DNA of 64,000 nt from Streptomyces yatensis (lineage in GTDB: Bacteria; Actinomycetota; Actinomycetes; Streptomycetales; Streptomycetaceae), in NCBI RefSeq assembly GCF_018069625.1, contig NZ_CP072941.1:3658001-3722000 (forward strand), in the 5' to 3' direction. Position numbers and translations under genes: made by a program. The notes below the pieces were generated by a model that searched no databases, was not told where the DNA came from, and saw only the letters and a list, made by a program, of their open reading frames with translations. Of this stretch, positions 50,071 through 59,695 are shown piece by piece; within the stretch, counting starts at the first letter, position 1; each line of letters opens with the position of its first letter.

Positions 50071-50515
50071 GCAGGAACCCGCAGCTCGAACAGGGCACCG
50101 CCCTCAGGTGCCGCCCGGACGGCCAAGGTGCCGCCGTGGCGCACCGCCACGTCCCGCGCGATGGCGAGGCCGAGCCCGGCCCCGCCATCGTCGCGGCTGC
50201 GGGCGTCGTCGAGCCGTACGAACCGCTCGAAGATCCGCTCCCGCTCGCCCTCGCGCACCAGCGCGTCCAGCCGGGCCAGCAGCAGATCGGCCGCGAGCCG
50301 CTGCAGCCGCACCACGTCCTCCACCGCGCCGTCCAGGTCCAGCAGCTCCGGATGGGAGACGTCCGCCACGAAGGCCCGCTGCCGCTCGACCGACGCCCGA
50401 ACCCGGCACGGGCACCCGTGATGGCGGCCGTCTCCCGCCGGATGCCCTCCACCGCGCCCTGCCCGGTGGGCAGCGGGGCGCCCGAGTAGACCGTGTGCGG
50501 GCCGTGGGCGCCTCC
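50067..50515 (-). pseudogene. sensor histidine kinase remnant
   Basis: Read on the minus strand, an initial segment (PLPTGQGAVEGIRRETAAI) belongs to one frame. A frameshift leads to RQRAFVADVSHPELLDLDG, where the SHELR-type H box is interrupted and the residues after the phospho-His are gone. The N box region of the ATPase is also missing. The end is intact: GERERIFERFVRLDDARS, GGAGLGLAIARDVAVRHGG and ALFELRVPA before a stop. So at least one frameshift and two internal deletions have destroyed a HAMP-type kinase. No response regulator gene remains beside it. A dispersed repeat abuts the 5' side. Confidence 0.85.
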
Positions 50516-50636
50516 GGCCGACAGCCTCCACCCCGTCCCAGGGCTTTGCGACCTGGACCCCCGCCGGGGCTCCGCCCCGGACCCCGCTCCTCAAACGCCG
50601 GAGGGGCTGAATTACTCCCCGCCCCGGGGCAACCCC
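50516..50636. repeat. dispersed Streptomyces intergenic repeat
   Basis: It contains CCCGCCGGGGCTCCGCCCCGG and the recurring CTCCTCAAACGCCGGAGGGG block, also seen in variant form at 59485-59630. It lies between the kinase remnant and meaB. Confidence 0.65.
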
Positions 50637-50642
50637 GCTCCG

Positions 50643-51602
50643 TCACCCCTGCTCCGTCACCCCGGCCACCAACTCATCCGCCGCCGTATACGGATCCAGC
50701 TCACCGGCCACGACCCGCTCCGCGAGCGCCCCCAGGCGCCGATCCCCGTGCAGATCGCCGATCCGCTCCCGCAGCGCCGTCACCGCGATCGTCTCGACCT
50801 CGCCCGCCGCCCGCCGCATCCGGCGCTCCGCGAGCACACCGTGCTCCTCCATCCACGCACGGTGCTTCTCCAGCGCCTCGACGACCTCGTCGATCCCCTC
50901 GCCGCGCGCCGCCACGGTCTTCACGATCGGCGGCCGCCAGTCCCCCGGCGCCCGCCCCTCGCCCAGGCCCAGCATGTGGTTGAGCTCCCGGGCCGTGGCA
51001 TCGGCCCCTTCCCGGTCGGCCTTGTTGACCACGTACACATCGCCGATCTCCAGGATCCCGGCCTTGGCCGCCTGGATCCCGTCCCCCATCCCCGGCGCGA
51101 GCAGCAGCACACTCGTATCGGCCTGGGCGGCGATCTCGACCTCGGACTGACCGACGCCCACCGTCTCCACCAGCACCACGTCGCACCCGGCCGCGTCCAG
51201 CACCCGGATGGCCTGCGGAGCGGCCCAGGCGAGTCCGCCGAGGTGACCGCGCGTGGCCATGGAGCGGATGTAGACGCCGGGGTCGGAGGCGTGCTCCGAC
51301 ATCCGTACGCGGTCGCCCAGGAGCGCCCCGCCGGAGAACGGCGAGGAGGGGTCGACGGCGAGGACGCCCACCCGCTTGCCGATCCGCCGGTAGGCGGAGA
51401 CGAGCGCGGAGGTCGAGGTGGACTTGCCGACCCCCGGCGAGCCGGTCACCCCGACCACATACGCACCCCCGGCCAGCGGAGCGAGCGCGGCCATCACCTC
51501 GCGCAGCTGCGGCGAGGCGCCCTCGACCAGCGAGATGAGCCGGGCGACCGCACGCGGCCGCCCCTGCCGCGCCTGCTCCACCAGCGTGGGCACATCAGCC
51601 AT
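50643..51602 (-). CDS. meaB: MeaB-type GTPase for B12-dependent mutase
   Basis: 319 residues of the G3E GTPase class that loads cobalamin into, and protects, methylmalonyl- or isobutyryl-CoA mutase. The P-loop is GSPGVGKST at 54-62. The mutase-chaperone segment is DPSSPFSGGALLGDRVRM, switch II is ETVGVGQSEVE, and the base-specificity motif is NKAD. The C-terminal helices form the dimerisation arm. It precedes a thiolase gene and is in the same region as mce and icmA, the expected acyl-CoA mutase set. Confidence 0.95.
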   Translation of the reverse strand: MADVPTLVEQARQGRPRAVARLISLVEGASPQLREVMAALAPLAGGAYVVGVTGSPGVGKSTSTSALVSAYRRIGKRVGVLAVDPSSPFSGGALLGDRVRMSEHASDPGVYIRSMATRGHLGGLAWAAPQAIRVLDAAGCDVVLVETVGVGQSEVEIAAQADTSVLLLAPGMGDGIQAAKAGILEIGDVYVVNKADREGADATARELNHMLGLGEGRAPGDWRPPIVKTVAARGEGIDEVVEALEKHRAWMEEHGVLAERRMRRAAGEVETIAVTALRERIGDLHGDRRLGALAERVVAGELDPYTAADELVAGVTEQG

Positions 51603-51711
51603 GGCTGCCGTACTCCTTACCGCTTCATCGCTACATCGCTACATCCCAACGGAAACCGACGCCCCGCGAGGGAACCGCCCACAGGCAATCCACCCACGAC
51701 AGGCGAACCGC

Positions 51712-52908
51712 CTACTCCCCCGCCGGCACCCGCAGGATCAACGCGTCCCCCTGCCCACCCCCACCGCACAACGCCGCCGCCCCGGTCCCGCCCCCACGCC
51801 GTCGCAGCTCCAGCGCGAGATGCAGCGCGATCCTCGCACCGGACATCCCGATGGGGTGGCCGAGGGCAATCGCGCCCCCATTCACATTCACCCTTTCGGG
51901 GGAAACACCTAGATCCTTCATGGACTGCACGGCGACCGCGGCGAACGCCTCGTTGATCTCGATGAGATCGAGATCGTCCACCGTCAGCCCCTCCTTGCCC
52001 AGGGCGTGCGCGATCGCGTTGGACGGCTGGGACTGGAGCGAGTTGTCGGGTCCCGCCACATTCCCGTGGGCGCCGATCTCGGCGATCCACTCCAGCCCCA
52101 GCTCCTCGGCCTTGGCCTTGCTCATCACGACGACCGCGGCGGCCCCGTCCGAGATCTGCGACGACGTGCCCGCCGTGATCGTCCCGTCCTTGGCGAACGC
52201 GGGGCGCAGCCGGCCCAGCAGCTCGGTCGTGGTCTCGCCGCGGATGCCCTCGTCCTTGTCGAAGACCACCGGCTCGCCCTTGCGCTGCGGGATCTCCACG
52301 GGGGTGATCTCGGCGTCGAAGAGGCCGTTCTTCTGCGCGGCCGCGGCCCGCTGGTGGGACTGGGCGGCGAACTCGTCCTGCTCGGGGCGCTGGATGCCCA
52401 GCCGGGTGTTGTGCTTCTCGGTGGACTCGCCCATGGCGATGGACTCGAAGGCGTCGGTCAGCCCGTCGTGCGCCATCGCGTCGAGCATCTCGATCGCGCC
52501 GTACTTGTAGCCCTCACGGGACTTGGGCAGCAGATGGGGGGCGTTGGTCATGGACTCCTGGCCGCCCGCGACCACGATGTCGAACTCGCCCGCGCGAATG
52601 AGCTGGTCGGCCAGGGCGATCGCGTCCAGCCCGGAGAGGCAGACCTTGTTGATCGTGAGGGCGGGCACGCTCATCGGGATGCCGGCCTTGACCGCCGCCT
52701 GCCGGGCCGGAATCTGCCCGGCGCCCGCCTGGAGCACCTGCCCCATGATCACGTACTGCACCTGCTCCGCGCCGACCCCGGCCCGCTCCAGCGCGGCCTT
52801 GATCGCGATTCCGCCCAGGTCCGCGCCGGAGAACGGGCGCAGGCCGCCGAGCAGCCGTCCCATGGGCGTCCGGGCGCCCGCCACCATCACAGAGGTCGTA
52901 CGAGTCAT
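51712..52908 (-). CDS. acetyl-CoA acetyltransferase (thiolase)
   Basis: 398 residues. It condenses two acetyl-CoA to acetoacetyl-CoA, or cleaves it. The nucleophilic Cys90 is in [15 protein letters not shown], the active-site His in [17 protein letters not shown], and the second Cys in [22 protein letters not shown] is also conserved. The length fits class II biosynthetic thiolases. It is divergent from mce, with a dyad (GTACT/AGTAC) between them, and upstream of meaB on the same strand. Confidence 0.95.
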   Translation of the reverse strand: MTRTTSVMVAGARTPMGRLLGGLRPFSGADLGGIAIKAALERAGVGAEQVQYVIMGQVLQAGAGQIPARQAAVKAGIPMSVPALTINKVCLSGLDAIALADQLIRAGEFDIVVAGGQESMTNAPHLLPKSREGYKYGAIEMLDAMAHDGLTDAFESIAMGESTEKHNTRLGIQRPEQDEFAAQSHQRAAAAQKNGLFDAEITPVEIPQRKGEPVVFDKDEGIRGETTTELLGRLRPAFAKDGTITAGTSSQISDGAAAVVVMSKAKAEELGLEWIAEIGAHGNVAGPDNSLQSQPSNAIAHALGKEGLTVDDLDLIEINEAFAAVAVQSMKDLGVSPERVNVNGGAIALGHPIGMSGARIALHLALELRRRGGGTGAAALCGGGGQGDALILRVPAGE

Positions 52909-52959
52909 TGGTGCGTCCCCTTCACGAGGAGAAGGAAGTTAACGAGGGTTATCGTCAAT

Positions 52960-52973
52960 GTACTGACGAGTAC
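52960..52973. promoter_or_regulatory. inverted repeat between thiolase and mce
   Basis: GTACT and AGTAC are separated by GACG, 52 bp upstream of the thiolase start and 75 bp upstream of mce. The core TACTGACGAGTA resembles the site at 39495. Confidence 0.5.
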
Positions 52974-53047
52974 CCGCGCGGTCACCGGCCCATCGGTGTG
53001 ATCGCGCGCACGTTGCGTAACCGGCTGTGCGGCGGTGCACTGTTCCC

Positions 53048-53500
53048 ATGCTGACGAGAATCGACCACATCGGGATCGCCTGCTTCGATCTCGACAAGAC
53101 TGTTGAGTTCTACCGTGCCACGTACGGCTTCGAGGTGTTCCACTCCGAGATCAACGAGGAGCAGGGCGTCCGCGAGGCCATGCTCAAGATCAATGAGACC
53201 TCCGACGGCGGGGCCTCGTACCTGCAGCTTCTCGAGCCGATCCGGGAGGACTCCGCGGTCGGCAAGTGGATGGCCAAGAACGGTGAGGGCGTCCACCACA
53301 TCGCCTTCGGCACCGCGGACGTCGACACCGACTCCGAGGCCATCCGCGACAAGGGCGTCCGGGTCCTCTACGAACAGCCCCGCCGCGGCTCGATGGACTC
53401 CCGGATCACCTTCCTCCACCCCAAGGACTGTCACGGTGTGCTGACCGAGCTCGTCACCGCCGCGGACCCCGCCGCCCACAAGGGCGAAGAGGATCACTGA
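53048..53500 (+). CDS. mce: methylmalonyl-CoA epimerase
   Basis: 150 residues from the ATG at 53048. It epimerises (R)- and (S)-methylmalonyl-CoA, feeding propionyl-CoA carbon to succinyl-CoA. The glyoxalase fold has metal ligands visible as His7 (RIDHIGIAC), Gln60 (SYLQLLEP), His84 (GVHHIAFG) and Glu134 (HGVLTELV). It lies divergent from the thiolase and upstream of scy, from which it is separated by a hairpin. Confidence 0.95.
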   Translation: MLTRIDHIGIACFDLDKTVEFYRATYGFEVFHSEINEEQGVREAMLKINETSDGGASYLQLLEPIREDSAVGKWMAKNGEGVHHIAFGTADVDTDSEAIRDKGVRVLYEQPRRGSMDSRITFLHPKDCHGVLTELVTAADPAAHKGEEDH

Positions 53501-53523
53501 AGCGGACCACTGACCTACCCCTT

Positions 53524-53555
53524 CCCCGGCCGGTAGAGTGCAGCATCGGCCGGGG
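53524..53555 (+). terminator. hairpin after mce
   Basis: CCCCGGCCG (53524-53532) pairs perfectly with CGGCCGGGG (53547-53555) around a 14-base loop, 23 bp past the mce stop. Confidence 0.65.
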
Positions 53556-53777
53556 TACGGAATCGGAAAGGGATCGGGGTCCGGCCCGGGCTTCGCCGAT
53601 GATCTGACACCATTTCTTCGGAAGGGCCAGCTCCGGTCCGACCCGGCACGCACTTCGCCTGGTCGGTACCGCAAGGGAACCGTCGAGGAACCCCTGGGCA
53701 CCGCAAGGGACCACGGGGGACCACGAGGGTGACGGAGCCGGCCGCCAATGCGACCAGGGGACGGATGGGACCGCGCA

Positions 53778-56700
53778 GTGCGGGGCTACGACCGCTACGA
53801 GCCTGACGATCAGCTCTCCAAGTTCGAAGCCGAGATGGAGCGGCTGAAGACCGAGCGTGAGAAGGCCGTCCAGCACGCCGACGACCTCGGCTACCAAGTC
53901 GAGGTGCTGCGCGCCAAGCTCCATGAGGCGCGCCGCAACCTGGCGGCCCGCCCCGCCTACGACAGCGCCAACGTCGGCTACCAGGCAGAGCAGTTGCTGC
54001 GGGACGCCCAGCTCCAGGCGGACCAGCTGCGCGCCAACGCCGAGCGGGAGCTGCGCGAAACGCGGGCGCAGACCCAGCGACTGCTCCAGGAGCAGGCCGA
54101 GCGGCAGGCCCGGCTGGAGGCCGAGCTGCACGCCGAGGCCGTGGCCCGGCGTCAGCGGCTGGACCAGGAGCTGGCCGAGCGCCGCGCCACCGTCGAGTCG
54201 CATGTCAACGAGAACGTGGCCTGGGCCGAGCAGCTGCGGGCCCGTACCGAGGCGCAGGCCCGCCGGCTCATGGACGAGTCCCGGACGGAGGCCGAGCAGG
54301 CCCTGGCCGAGGCGCGCGCCGAAGCGCAGCGCATGACCGAACAGGCCCGTCAGCGGCTGGGCTCCGAGGCGGAGGCCGCCCGTGCCGAGGCCGAGGCGAT
54401 CTTGCGCCGGGCCCGTAACGACGCCGAGCGGCTGCTGACCAACGCGGGCACCCAGGCCCAGGAGGCCACCGACCACGCGGCGCAGCTGCGCACCACCACC
54501 GCCGCCGAGGCGGACCAGGCGCGGCGTAACGCGGCCGAGCAGACCCGCGCCGCCGAGCAGCGGATGCAGGAGGCCGAGCAGGCGCTGCGCGAGGCGCGCA
54601 GCGAGGCCGAGAAGGTCGTCACCGAGGCCAAGGACGCGGCGGCCAAGCGGGTCGCGGCCGCCGAGTCGGACAACGAGCAGCGCACCCGTACCGCCAAGGC
54701 GGAGGTCGCCCGGCTGGTCGGCGAGGCCACCAAGGAGGCCGAGCGGCTGCGGGCCGAGGCCGAGCAGCTGCGGGACGACGCCCGCGCCGAGGCCGAGCGG
54801 ATGGTCGCCGAGGCGGGCGACGACGCCAGGGCCAGGGCGGCCGAGGACTCGGCGGCCCAGCTGGCCAAGGCGGCCCGGAGCGCCGAGGAGGTGCTGACCC
54901 GCGCCTCGGAGCAGGCGCAGGCCACCACCAAGGCGGCCACCGACGAGGCCGAGCGGATCCGGAGCGAGGCCGAGGAAGAGGCGGACCGGCTGCGGGCCGA
55001 GGCGCACGACACGGCCGAGCAGCTCAAGGGCACGGCGAAGGACGACACCAAGGAGTACCGCGCCAAGACCGTCGAGCTGCAGGAGGAGGCCCGCCGGCTG
55101 CGCGGCGAGGCCGAGCAGCTCCGGTCGGAGGCGGTCGCCGAGGGCGAGCGGATCCGCACCGAGGCGCGCCGGGAGGCGGTCCAGCAGATCGAGGAGGCGG
55201 CCAGCACCGCCGAGGACCTGCTGACCAAGGCGAAGGCCGACGCGGAGGAGACCCGCTCGGGTGCCACCGCCGAGAGCGAGCGGGTGCGCACCGAGGCCAT
55301 CGAGCGGGCCAACGCGCTGCGCCGGCAGGCCGATGAGCTGCTGAAGCGGGCCCGCGGCGAGGCCGAGGAGCTGGTGACCTCGGCCGAGGAACAGGCCGAG
55401 CGGGTCAAGTCGGAGGCGTCCGTCGCGGCCGAGGAGCTGCGCGAGGAGGCCGAGCGGGCCGCCGAGGACCGCCGTTCCGAGGCCGAGGGCGAGCTGAACC
55501 GGCTGCACCAGGAGGCCGAGCAGCGGCTCTCCTCCGCCGACGAGGCGCTGCGGGACGCCCGCACCGAGGCGGAGCGGCTGCGCAAGGAGACCGCCGAGGA
55601 GATCGAGCGGCAGCGCACGGAGTCCGCCGAACGGCTGAACGCGCTGCGCCAGCAGGCGGAGGACGAGGCCGTACGGCTGCGCGACGAGGCCGCCGCGGAC
55701 GCGTCCAACGCGCGCGCCGAGGGCGAGTCGGTGGCCGTACGGCTGCGCGGCGAGGCCGCCGCGGAGGCCGAGCGGCTGCGCTCGGAGGCCCAGGAGACGG
55801 CCGACCGGGTGCGGGCGGAGGCGGCGAGCGCCGCCGAGCGGATCGGCGCCGAGGCCGCGGAGGCCCTGGCCGCCGCCCAGGAGGAGGCGGCCCGCCGCCG
55901 CCGCGAGGCCGAGGAGCTGCTCGCCGACGCCCGCGAGGAGGCGCAGGAGGAGCGGACCGCGGCCCGGGAGCAGAGCGAGGAGCTGCTGGCCGCCGCCCGG
56001 AACCGGGTCTCCGAGGCGCAGACCGAGGCGCAGCGGCTGGTCGAGGAGGCCGAGCGGCGCTCGGCCGATCTGGTGGCCGCCGCCGAGCAGACCGCACAGC
56101 AGGTGCGGGACTCGGTCGCGGGGCTGCACGAGCAGGCCGAGCAGGACATCACGGCGCTGCGCACGGCCGCGGAGCACGCCGCGGAGCGGATGCGCGGCGA
56201 GGCGCAGGGCGAGGCCGACCGGGTCCGCGCGGACGCCCAGGCGGAGCGGGAGCGCGCCTCGCAGGACGCCACGCGGATGCGGCGGGAGGCCCAGGAGGAG
56301 TCCGAGGCCGCCAAGTCGCTCGCGGAGCGCACGGTCGCCGAGGCGATCGCCGAGTCGGAGCGGCTGACCGAGCAGGCCCGCGAGGAGGCCGGCAGGCGCC
56401 GCGCCGAGGCCGCCGAGCAGGCGGACCGGCTGGTCACCGAGGCCACCCACGAGGCCGAGCGGCTGCGCGCGGAGGCCAACGAAACGCTCGACGAGGCGCG
56501 CCGTTCGGCCCACAAGACGCGTGCCGAGGCGGCCGAGCAGGCCGATACGCTGGTCGGCGGCGCGACCGAGGAGGCCCAGCGGCTGGTCTCGGAGGCCACC
56601 GCGCGGGCGCAGGCGCTGCGCACGGAGGCGTCCGACGCACGGGCGACGGCGGAGCAGGACGCGGCCCGCACCCGGGCCCAGGCCCGCGGCGACGCCAACA

Positions 56701-57776
56701 ACATCCGCTCGGAGGCGGCCGAGCAGGCCGACCGGCTGGTCGCCGAGGCCCGCAGCGAGGCCGAGCGGCTGCACGCGGAGGCCGGCGCGGAGGCGGAGCG
56801 GCTGCGCGGCGAGGCCGCGGAGACCGTGGGTTCGGCGCAGCAGCACGCGGCGCGCACCCGGGCCGAGGCCGAGCGGATCGAGACCGAGGCGGCGGCCGAG
56901 GCGGAGCGGATCCGCAACGAGGCGCAGGCCGAGGCGGACCGGCTGGTCGACAGGGCGCGCGAGGACGCCAACAAGCGGCGCTCCGACGCCGCCGAGCAGG
57001 CCGACCGGCTGGTCACCGAGTCCTCGGCGGAGGCCGAGCGGCTCACCTCCGAGGCGCGGGAGGCGGCGCTGCGCACGGCGACCGCGGCCGAGGAGCAGGC
57101 CGACACCATGGTGGGCGTGGCCCGCCAGGAGGCCGACCGGCTGATCGCCGAGTCCACGGCCGAGGCCAACGCCATGGTGGAGAAGGCCCGTACGGACTCC
57201 GACACCATGCTCGGCGAGGCCCGGGGCGACGCCACGGCCATCCGGGAGCGCGCCGAGGAGCTGCGCGCTCGTACCGAGGCCGAGGTCGAGGAGTTGCACG
57301 AGCGGGCCCGCCGGGAGTCCGCGGAGCAGATGAAGGCCACCGGCGAGCGGGTCGACAAGCTGGTCGCGGCCGCCACCGCGCAGCTGATGAAGGCTGAGGA
57401 GAAGGCCAAGTCGCTGGTCGCGGAGGCGGAGAGCGAAGCGAGCCGGGTGCGGATCGCGGCGGTGAAGAAGGCCGAGGGTCTGCTCAAGGAGGCCGAGCAG
57501 AAGAAGACCGAGGCCGAGCGGGAGGCGGAGCGGCTCCGTAACCAGGCCACGGACGAGGCGCAGCAGATCGTGGACGAGGGCAAGCGCGAGCTGGAGTTGC
57601 TCAAGCGGCGCCGCGAGGACATCAACGCGGAGATCTCCCGTGTCCAGGACGTGCTAGAGGCGTTGGAATCCTTCGAGACCCCCGCGTCGGGTGGCGCGGG
57701 CGGCAAGGAGAACAACGGAGTCAAGACAGCGGCGGGCGCGGGTGCGACGAGGAGTGGAAAGCGGTCGGAGGGGTAA
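53778..57776 (+). CDS. scy: Scy, long coiled-coil tip-organising protein
   Basis: 1332 residues from the GTG at 53778 (VRGYDRYEPDDQL). An ATG at 53748 is in frame, but the MRGY-type start fits what I remember of the family. The N-terminal ~50 residues have the DivIVA-related coiled-coil LSKFEAEMERLKTEREKAV and GYQVEVLRAKLHEAR. The rest is an almost unbroken coiled coil of hendecad-type EAERLR-like repeats, up to a C-terminal REDINAEISRVQDVLEALES cap. Scy organises the polarisome at hyphal tips with DivIVA and FilP and helps place chromosomes and septa. Codon use is strongly Ala/Glu/Arg, which opens long false frames on the other strand. Confidence 0.95.
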   Translation: MRGYDRYEPDDQLSKFEAEMERLKTEREKAVQHADDLGYQVEVLRAKLHEARRNLAARPAYDSANVGYQAEQLLRDAQLQADQLRANAERELRETRAQTQRLLQEQAERQARLEAELHAEAVARRQRLDQELAERRATVESHVNENVAWAEQLRARTEAQARRLMDESRTEAEQALAEARAEAQRMTEQARQRLGSEAEAARAEAEAILRRARNDAERLLTNAGTQAQEATDHAAQLRTTTAAEADQARRNAAEQTRAAEQRMQEAEQALREARSEAEKVVTEAKDAAAKRVAAAESDNEQRTRTAKAEVARLVGEATKEAERLRAEAEQLRDDARAEAERMVAEAGDDARARAAEDSAAQLAKAARSAEEVLTRASEQAQATTKAATDEAERIRSEAEEEADRLRAEAHDTAEQLKGTAKDDTKEYRAKTVELQEEARRLRGEAEQLRSEAVAEGERIRTEARREAVQQIEEAASTAEDLLTKAKADAEETRSGATAESERVRTEAIERANALRRQADELLKRARGEAEELVTSAEEQAERVKSEASVAAEELREEAERAAEDRRSEAEGELNRLHQEAEQRLSSADEALRDARTEAERLRKETAEEIERQRTESAERLNALRQQAEDEAVRLRDEAAADASNARAEGESVAVRLRGEAAAEAERLRSEAQETADRVRAEAASAAERIGAEAAEALAAAQEEAARRRREAEELLADAREEAQEERTAAREQSEELLAAARNRVSEAQTEAQRLVEEAERRSADLVAAAEQTAQQVRDSVAGLHEQAEQDITALRTAAEHAAERMRGEAQGEADRVRADAQAERERASQDATRMRREAQEESEAAKSLAERTVAEAIAESERLTEQAREEAGRRRAEAAEQADRLVTEATHEAERLRAEANETLDEARRSAHKTRAEAAEQADTLVGGATEEAQRLVSEATARAQALRTEASDARATAEQDAARTRAQARGDANNIRSEAAEQADRLVAEARSEAERLHAEAGAEAERLRGEAAETVGSAQQHAARTRAEAERIETEAAAEAERIRNEAQAEADRLVDRAREDANKRRSDAAEQADRLVTESSAEAERLTSEAREAALRTATAAEEQADTMVGVARQEADRLIAESTAEANAMVEKARTDSDTMLGEARGDATAIRERAEELRARTEAEVEELHERARRESAEQMKATGERVDKLVAAATAQLMKAEEKAKSLVAEAESEASRVRIAAVKKAEGLLKEAEQKKTEAEREAERLRNQATDEAQQIVDEGKRELELLKRRREDINAEISRVQDVLEALESFETPASGGAGGKENNGVKTAAGAGATRSGKRSEG

Positions 57777-58016
57777 CCGTATGCGGGGGACGAGGGTCGG
57801 CTGTGCCCGTCCGCGTCAATTTCGCGTAACTCTCGCGTCGGTCTGCGTCCATCACGGCATGTCCGTATCATCCCGACGAGTGACGAGGTCTCCGTCTTAC
57901 TGCCACTCAAAAGGCTGGACATTCTGCAGATCAAACAGACGTTGACTCGATGACACGCCGCTCGGACCCCTAGGATTCCCTCTATCACCTCACCGGTCTC
58001 TTTCGACAGGAACCCC

Positions 58017-58955
58017 ATGAGCGACACTTCCTCCCCCTTCGGCTTCGAGCTCGTGCGGCGTGGGTACGACCGCGGTCAGGTGGACGACCGCATTTCCAAG
58101 CTCGTCGCCGACCGTGACAGTGCACTGGCCCGTATCACCTCTCTGGAAAAGCGCATCGAGGAGCTGCACCTCGAGACGCAGAACGCTCAGGCCCAGATCA
58201 ACGATTCGGAGCCGTCCTACGCGGGGCTCGGCGCCCGGGTCGAGAAGATCCTCCGTCTCGCCGAGGAAGAGGCGAAGGATCTGCGCGAGGAGGCTCGGCG
58301 CGCCGCCGAACAGCACCGTGAGCTGGCCGAGTCGGCCGCCCAGCAGGTCCGCAACGACGCCGAGTCGTTCGCCGCCGAGCGCAAGGCGAAGGCCGAGGAC
58401 GAGGGCGCGCGGATCGTCGAGAAGGCGAAGGGCGAGGCGACCACGCTGCGCCAGGAGGCGCAGAAGGACGCCCAGTCCAAGCGCGAGGAGGCGGACTCCC
58501 TCTTCGAGGAGACCCGCGCCAAGGCCGCGCAGGCCGCCGCCGACTTCGAGACCAACCTCGCCAAGCGCCGCGAGCAGTCCGAGCGCGACCTGGCCTCGCG
58601 TCAGGCCAAGGCCGAGAAGCGGCTCGCGGAGATCGAGCACCGCGCCGAGCAGCTGCGCCTCGAGGCCGAGAAGCTGCGCACCGACGCCGAGCGCCGCGCC
58701 CGCCAGACGGTGGAGACCGCGCAGCGCCAGGCCGAGGACATCGTGGCCGACGCCAACGCCAAGGCCGACCGGATCCGCAGCGAATCCGAGCGCGAGCTCG
58801 CGGCCCTCACCAACCGCCGCGACAGCATCAACGCCCAGCTGACCAACGTCCGCGAGATGCTGGCCACGCTGACCGGTGCGGCGGTGGCCGCGGCCGGTGC
58901 CCCGGGCGAGGACGAGGCGGCCACCCGCGGCGTCCCGGCCCAGCAGTCCCGGTGA
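58017..58955 (+). CDS. filP: FilP, intermediate-filament-like coiled-coil protein
   Basis: 312 residues from the ATG at 58017, preceded by ACAGGAA. An N-terminal head (FGFELVRRGYDRGQVDDRISKL) of DivIVA-like type precedes an uninterrupted rod (~30-285). The tail begins RRDSINAQLTNVREMLATLTG. FilP self-assembles into cytoplasmic networks giving stiffness to hyphae and is recruited by DivIVA and Scy. It follows scy by 240 bp, so it may have its own promoter; none is clear by eye. Its last block shares the (I/L)NAxxxxVxxxL(A/E) cap with Scy. It was once annotated as a cellulose-binding protein. Confidence 0.95.
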   Translation: MSDTSSPFGFELVRRGYDRGQVDDRISKLVADRDSALARITSLEKRIEELHLETQNAQAQINDSEPSYAGLGARVEKILRLAEEEAKDLREEARRAAEQHRELAESAAQQVRNDAESFAAERKAKAEDEGARIVEKAKGEATTLRQEAQKDAQSKREEADSLFEETRAKAAQAAADFETNLAKRREQSERDLASRQAKAEKRLAEIEHRAEQLRLEAEKLRTDAERRARQTVETAQRQAEDIVADANAKADRIRSESERELAALTNRRDSINAQLTNVREMLATLTGAAVAAAGAPGEDEAATRGVPAQQSR

Positions 58956-58980
58956 CCCGAGGCCCCAACGGAGCGTACGA

Positions 58981-59011
58981 TGCCCCGCGCCGCGAACCGC
59001 GGCGCGGGGCA
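58981..59011 (+). terminator. strong hairpin terminator of filP
   Basis: A 14-bp perfect stem (TGCCCCGCGCCGCG, loop AAC, complement to 59011) begins 25 bp past the filP stop. Confidence 0.85.
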
Positions 59012-59044
59012 CGCGCATATCTGGGGCGGGCGGCCTGAGTTCGG

Positions 59045-59445
59045 ACCACCCCGCGCAGTCCCGGCGTCCCGCCCAACCCCGCACATGGTTCCGGCCGCGC
59101 ACCCCAGCCCCGCGCAGTTCCGGCGCCGCGCACCCAACCCCGCACATGGTTCCGGCCTCACACCCAACCCCGCGCAGTCCCGGCCTCGCGCCCCACCCCG
59201 CACATGGTTCCGGCCGCGCACCCGACCCCGCGCAGTTCCCGCGCCGCACCCCGCACATGGTTCCGGCCGCGCACCCGACCCCGCGCAGTTCCCGCGCCGC
59301 ACCCCGCACATGGTTCCGGCCCCGCACCCAGCCCCGCGCAGTTCCCGCGCCGCACCCGACCCCGCGCAGTTCTGGCGTCACGCCCAACCCCGCGCAGTTC
59401 CGGCGTCCCGCCCGACCCCGCGCATAGTTCCGGCCGCGCCGCGCC
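59045..59445. repeat. higher-order tandem repeat downstream of filP
   Basis: About 400 bp of alternating ~28-bp half-units. Type A has CCCCGCGCAGTTCC-like cores, starting near 59050, 59110, 59170, 59228, 59281, 59334, 59362, 59390 and 59418. Type B has CCCCGCACATGGTTCCGG cores, near 59078, 59139, 59195, 59248 and 59301. Five A-B pairs with periods of ~53-60 bp are followed by A-only units. Open frames exist on both strands because no stop occurs in the unit; none has a binding site. Confidence 0.85.
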
Positions 59446-59460
59446 CAACCCGGCGCATCA

Positions 59461-59695
59461 CCCAGCCCCTCCGGGCGTGAGCAAAACCAGCCCCTCCGGC
59501 GATTGAGGAGCGGGGGTCCGGGGGCGGAGCCCCCGCACGGGCCCAGGGCGGAGCCCGGGCGCCCCGGCCCCCGGCGCGTGGGAAAACCCAGCCCCTCCGG
59601 CGATTGAGGAGCGGGGTCCAGGGGCGGAGCCCCGGCCGGGGCCAGGCCGGGGGGCCCGGTTTCGGGAAGGGGCGGGGCAGGGGAGACACCCCTCC
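59461..59695. repeat. two tandem copies of a dispersed Streptomyces intergenic repeat
   Basis: The block AGCCCCTCCGGCGATTGAGG followed by AGCGGGG occurs at 59486 and again at 59590. Each is followed by GGGGCGGAGCCCC palindromes. The second copy ends in GGGCAGGGGAGACACCCCT, which supplies the ribosome-binding region of the next gene. Confidence 0.75.

Noticed and set aside
57942..57976. filP promoter TTGACT to TAGGAT
   Set aside because: The hexamers look good but are 23 bp apart, too far for a principal-sigma promoter.
53454..58027. Very long minus-strand open frames (1281 and 1225 codons) across scy
   Set aside because: They arise because the Ala/Glu/Arg codon pattern of scy leaves no stops in antisense. 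They are Leu/Gly/Arg- or Ser/Ala/Arg-rich with no family features or binding sites.
59045..59445. Post-filP array as a CRISPR or a collagen-like gene
   Set aside because: Alternating half-units are all related to each other, so there are no spacers. Frames are open on both strands without start signals.
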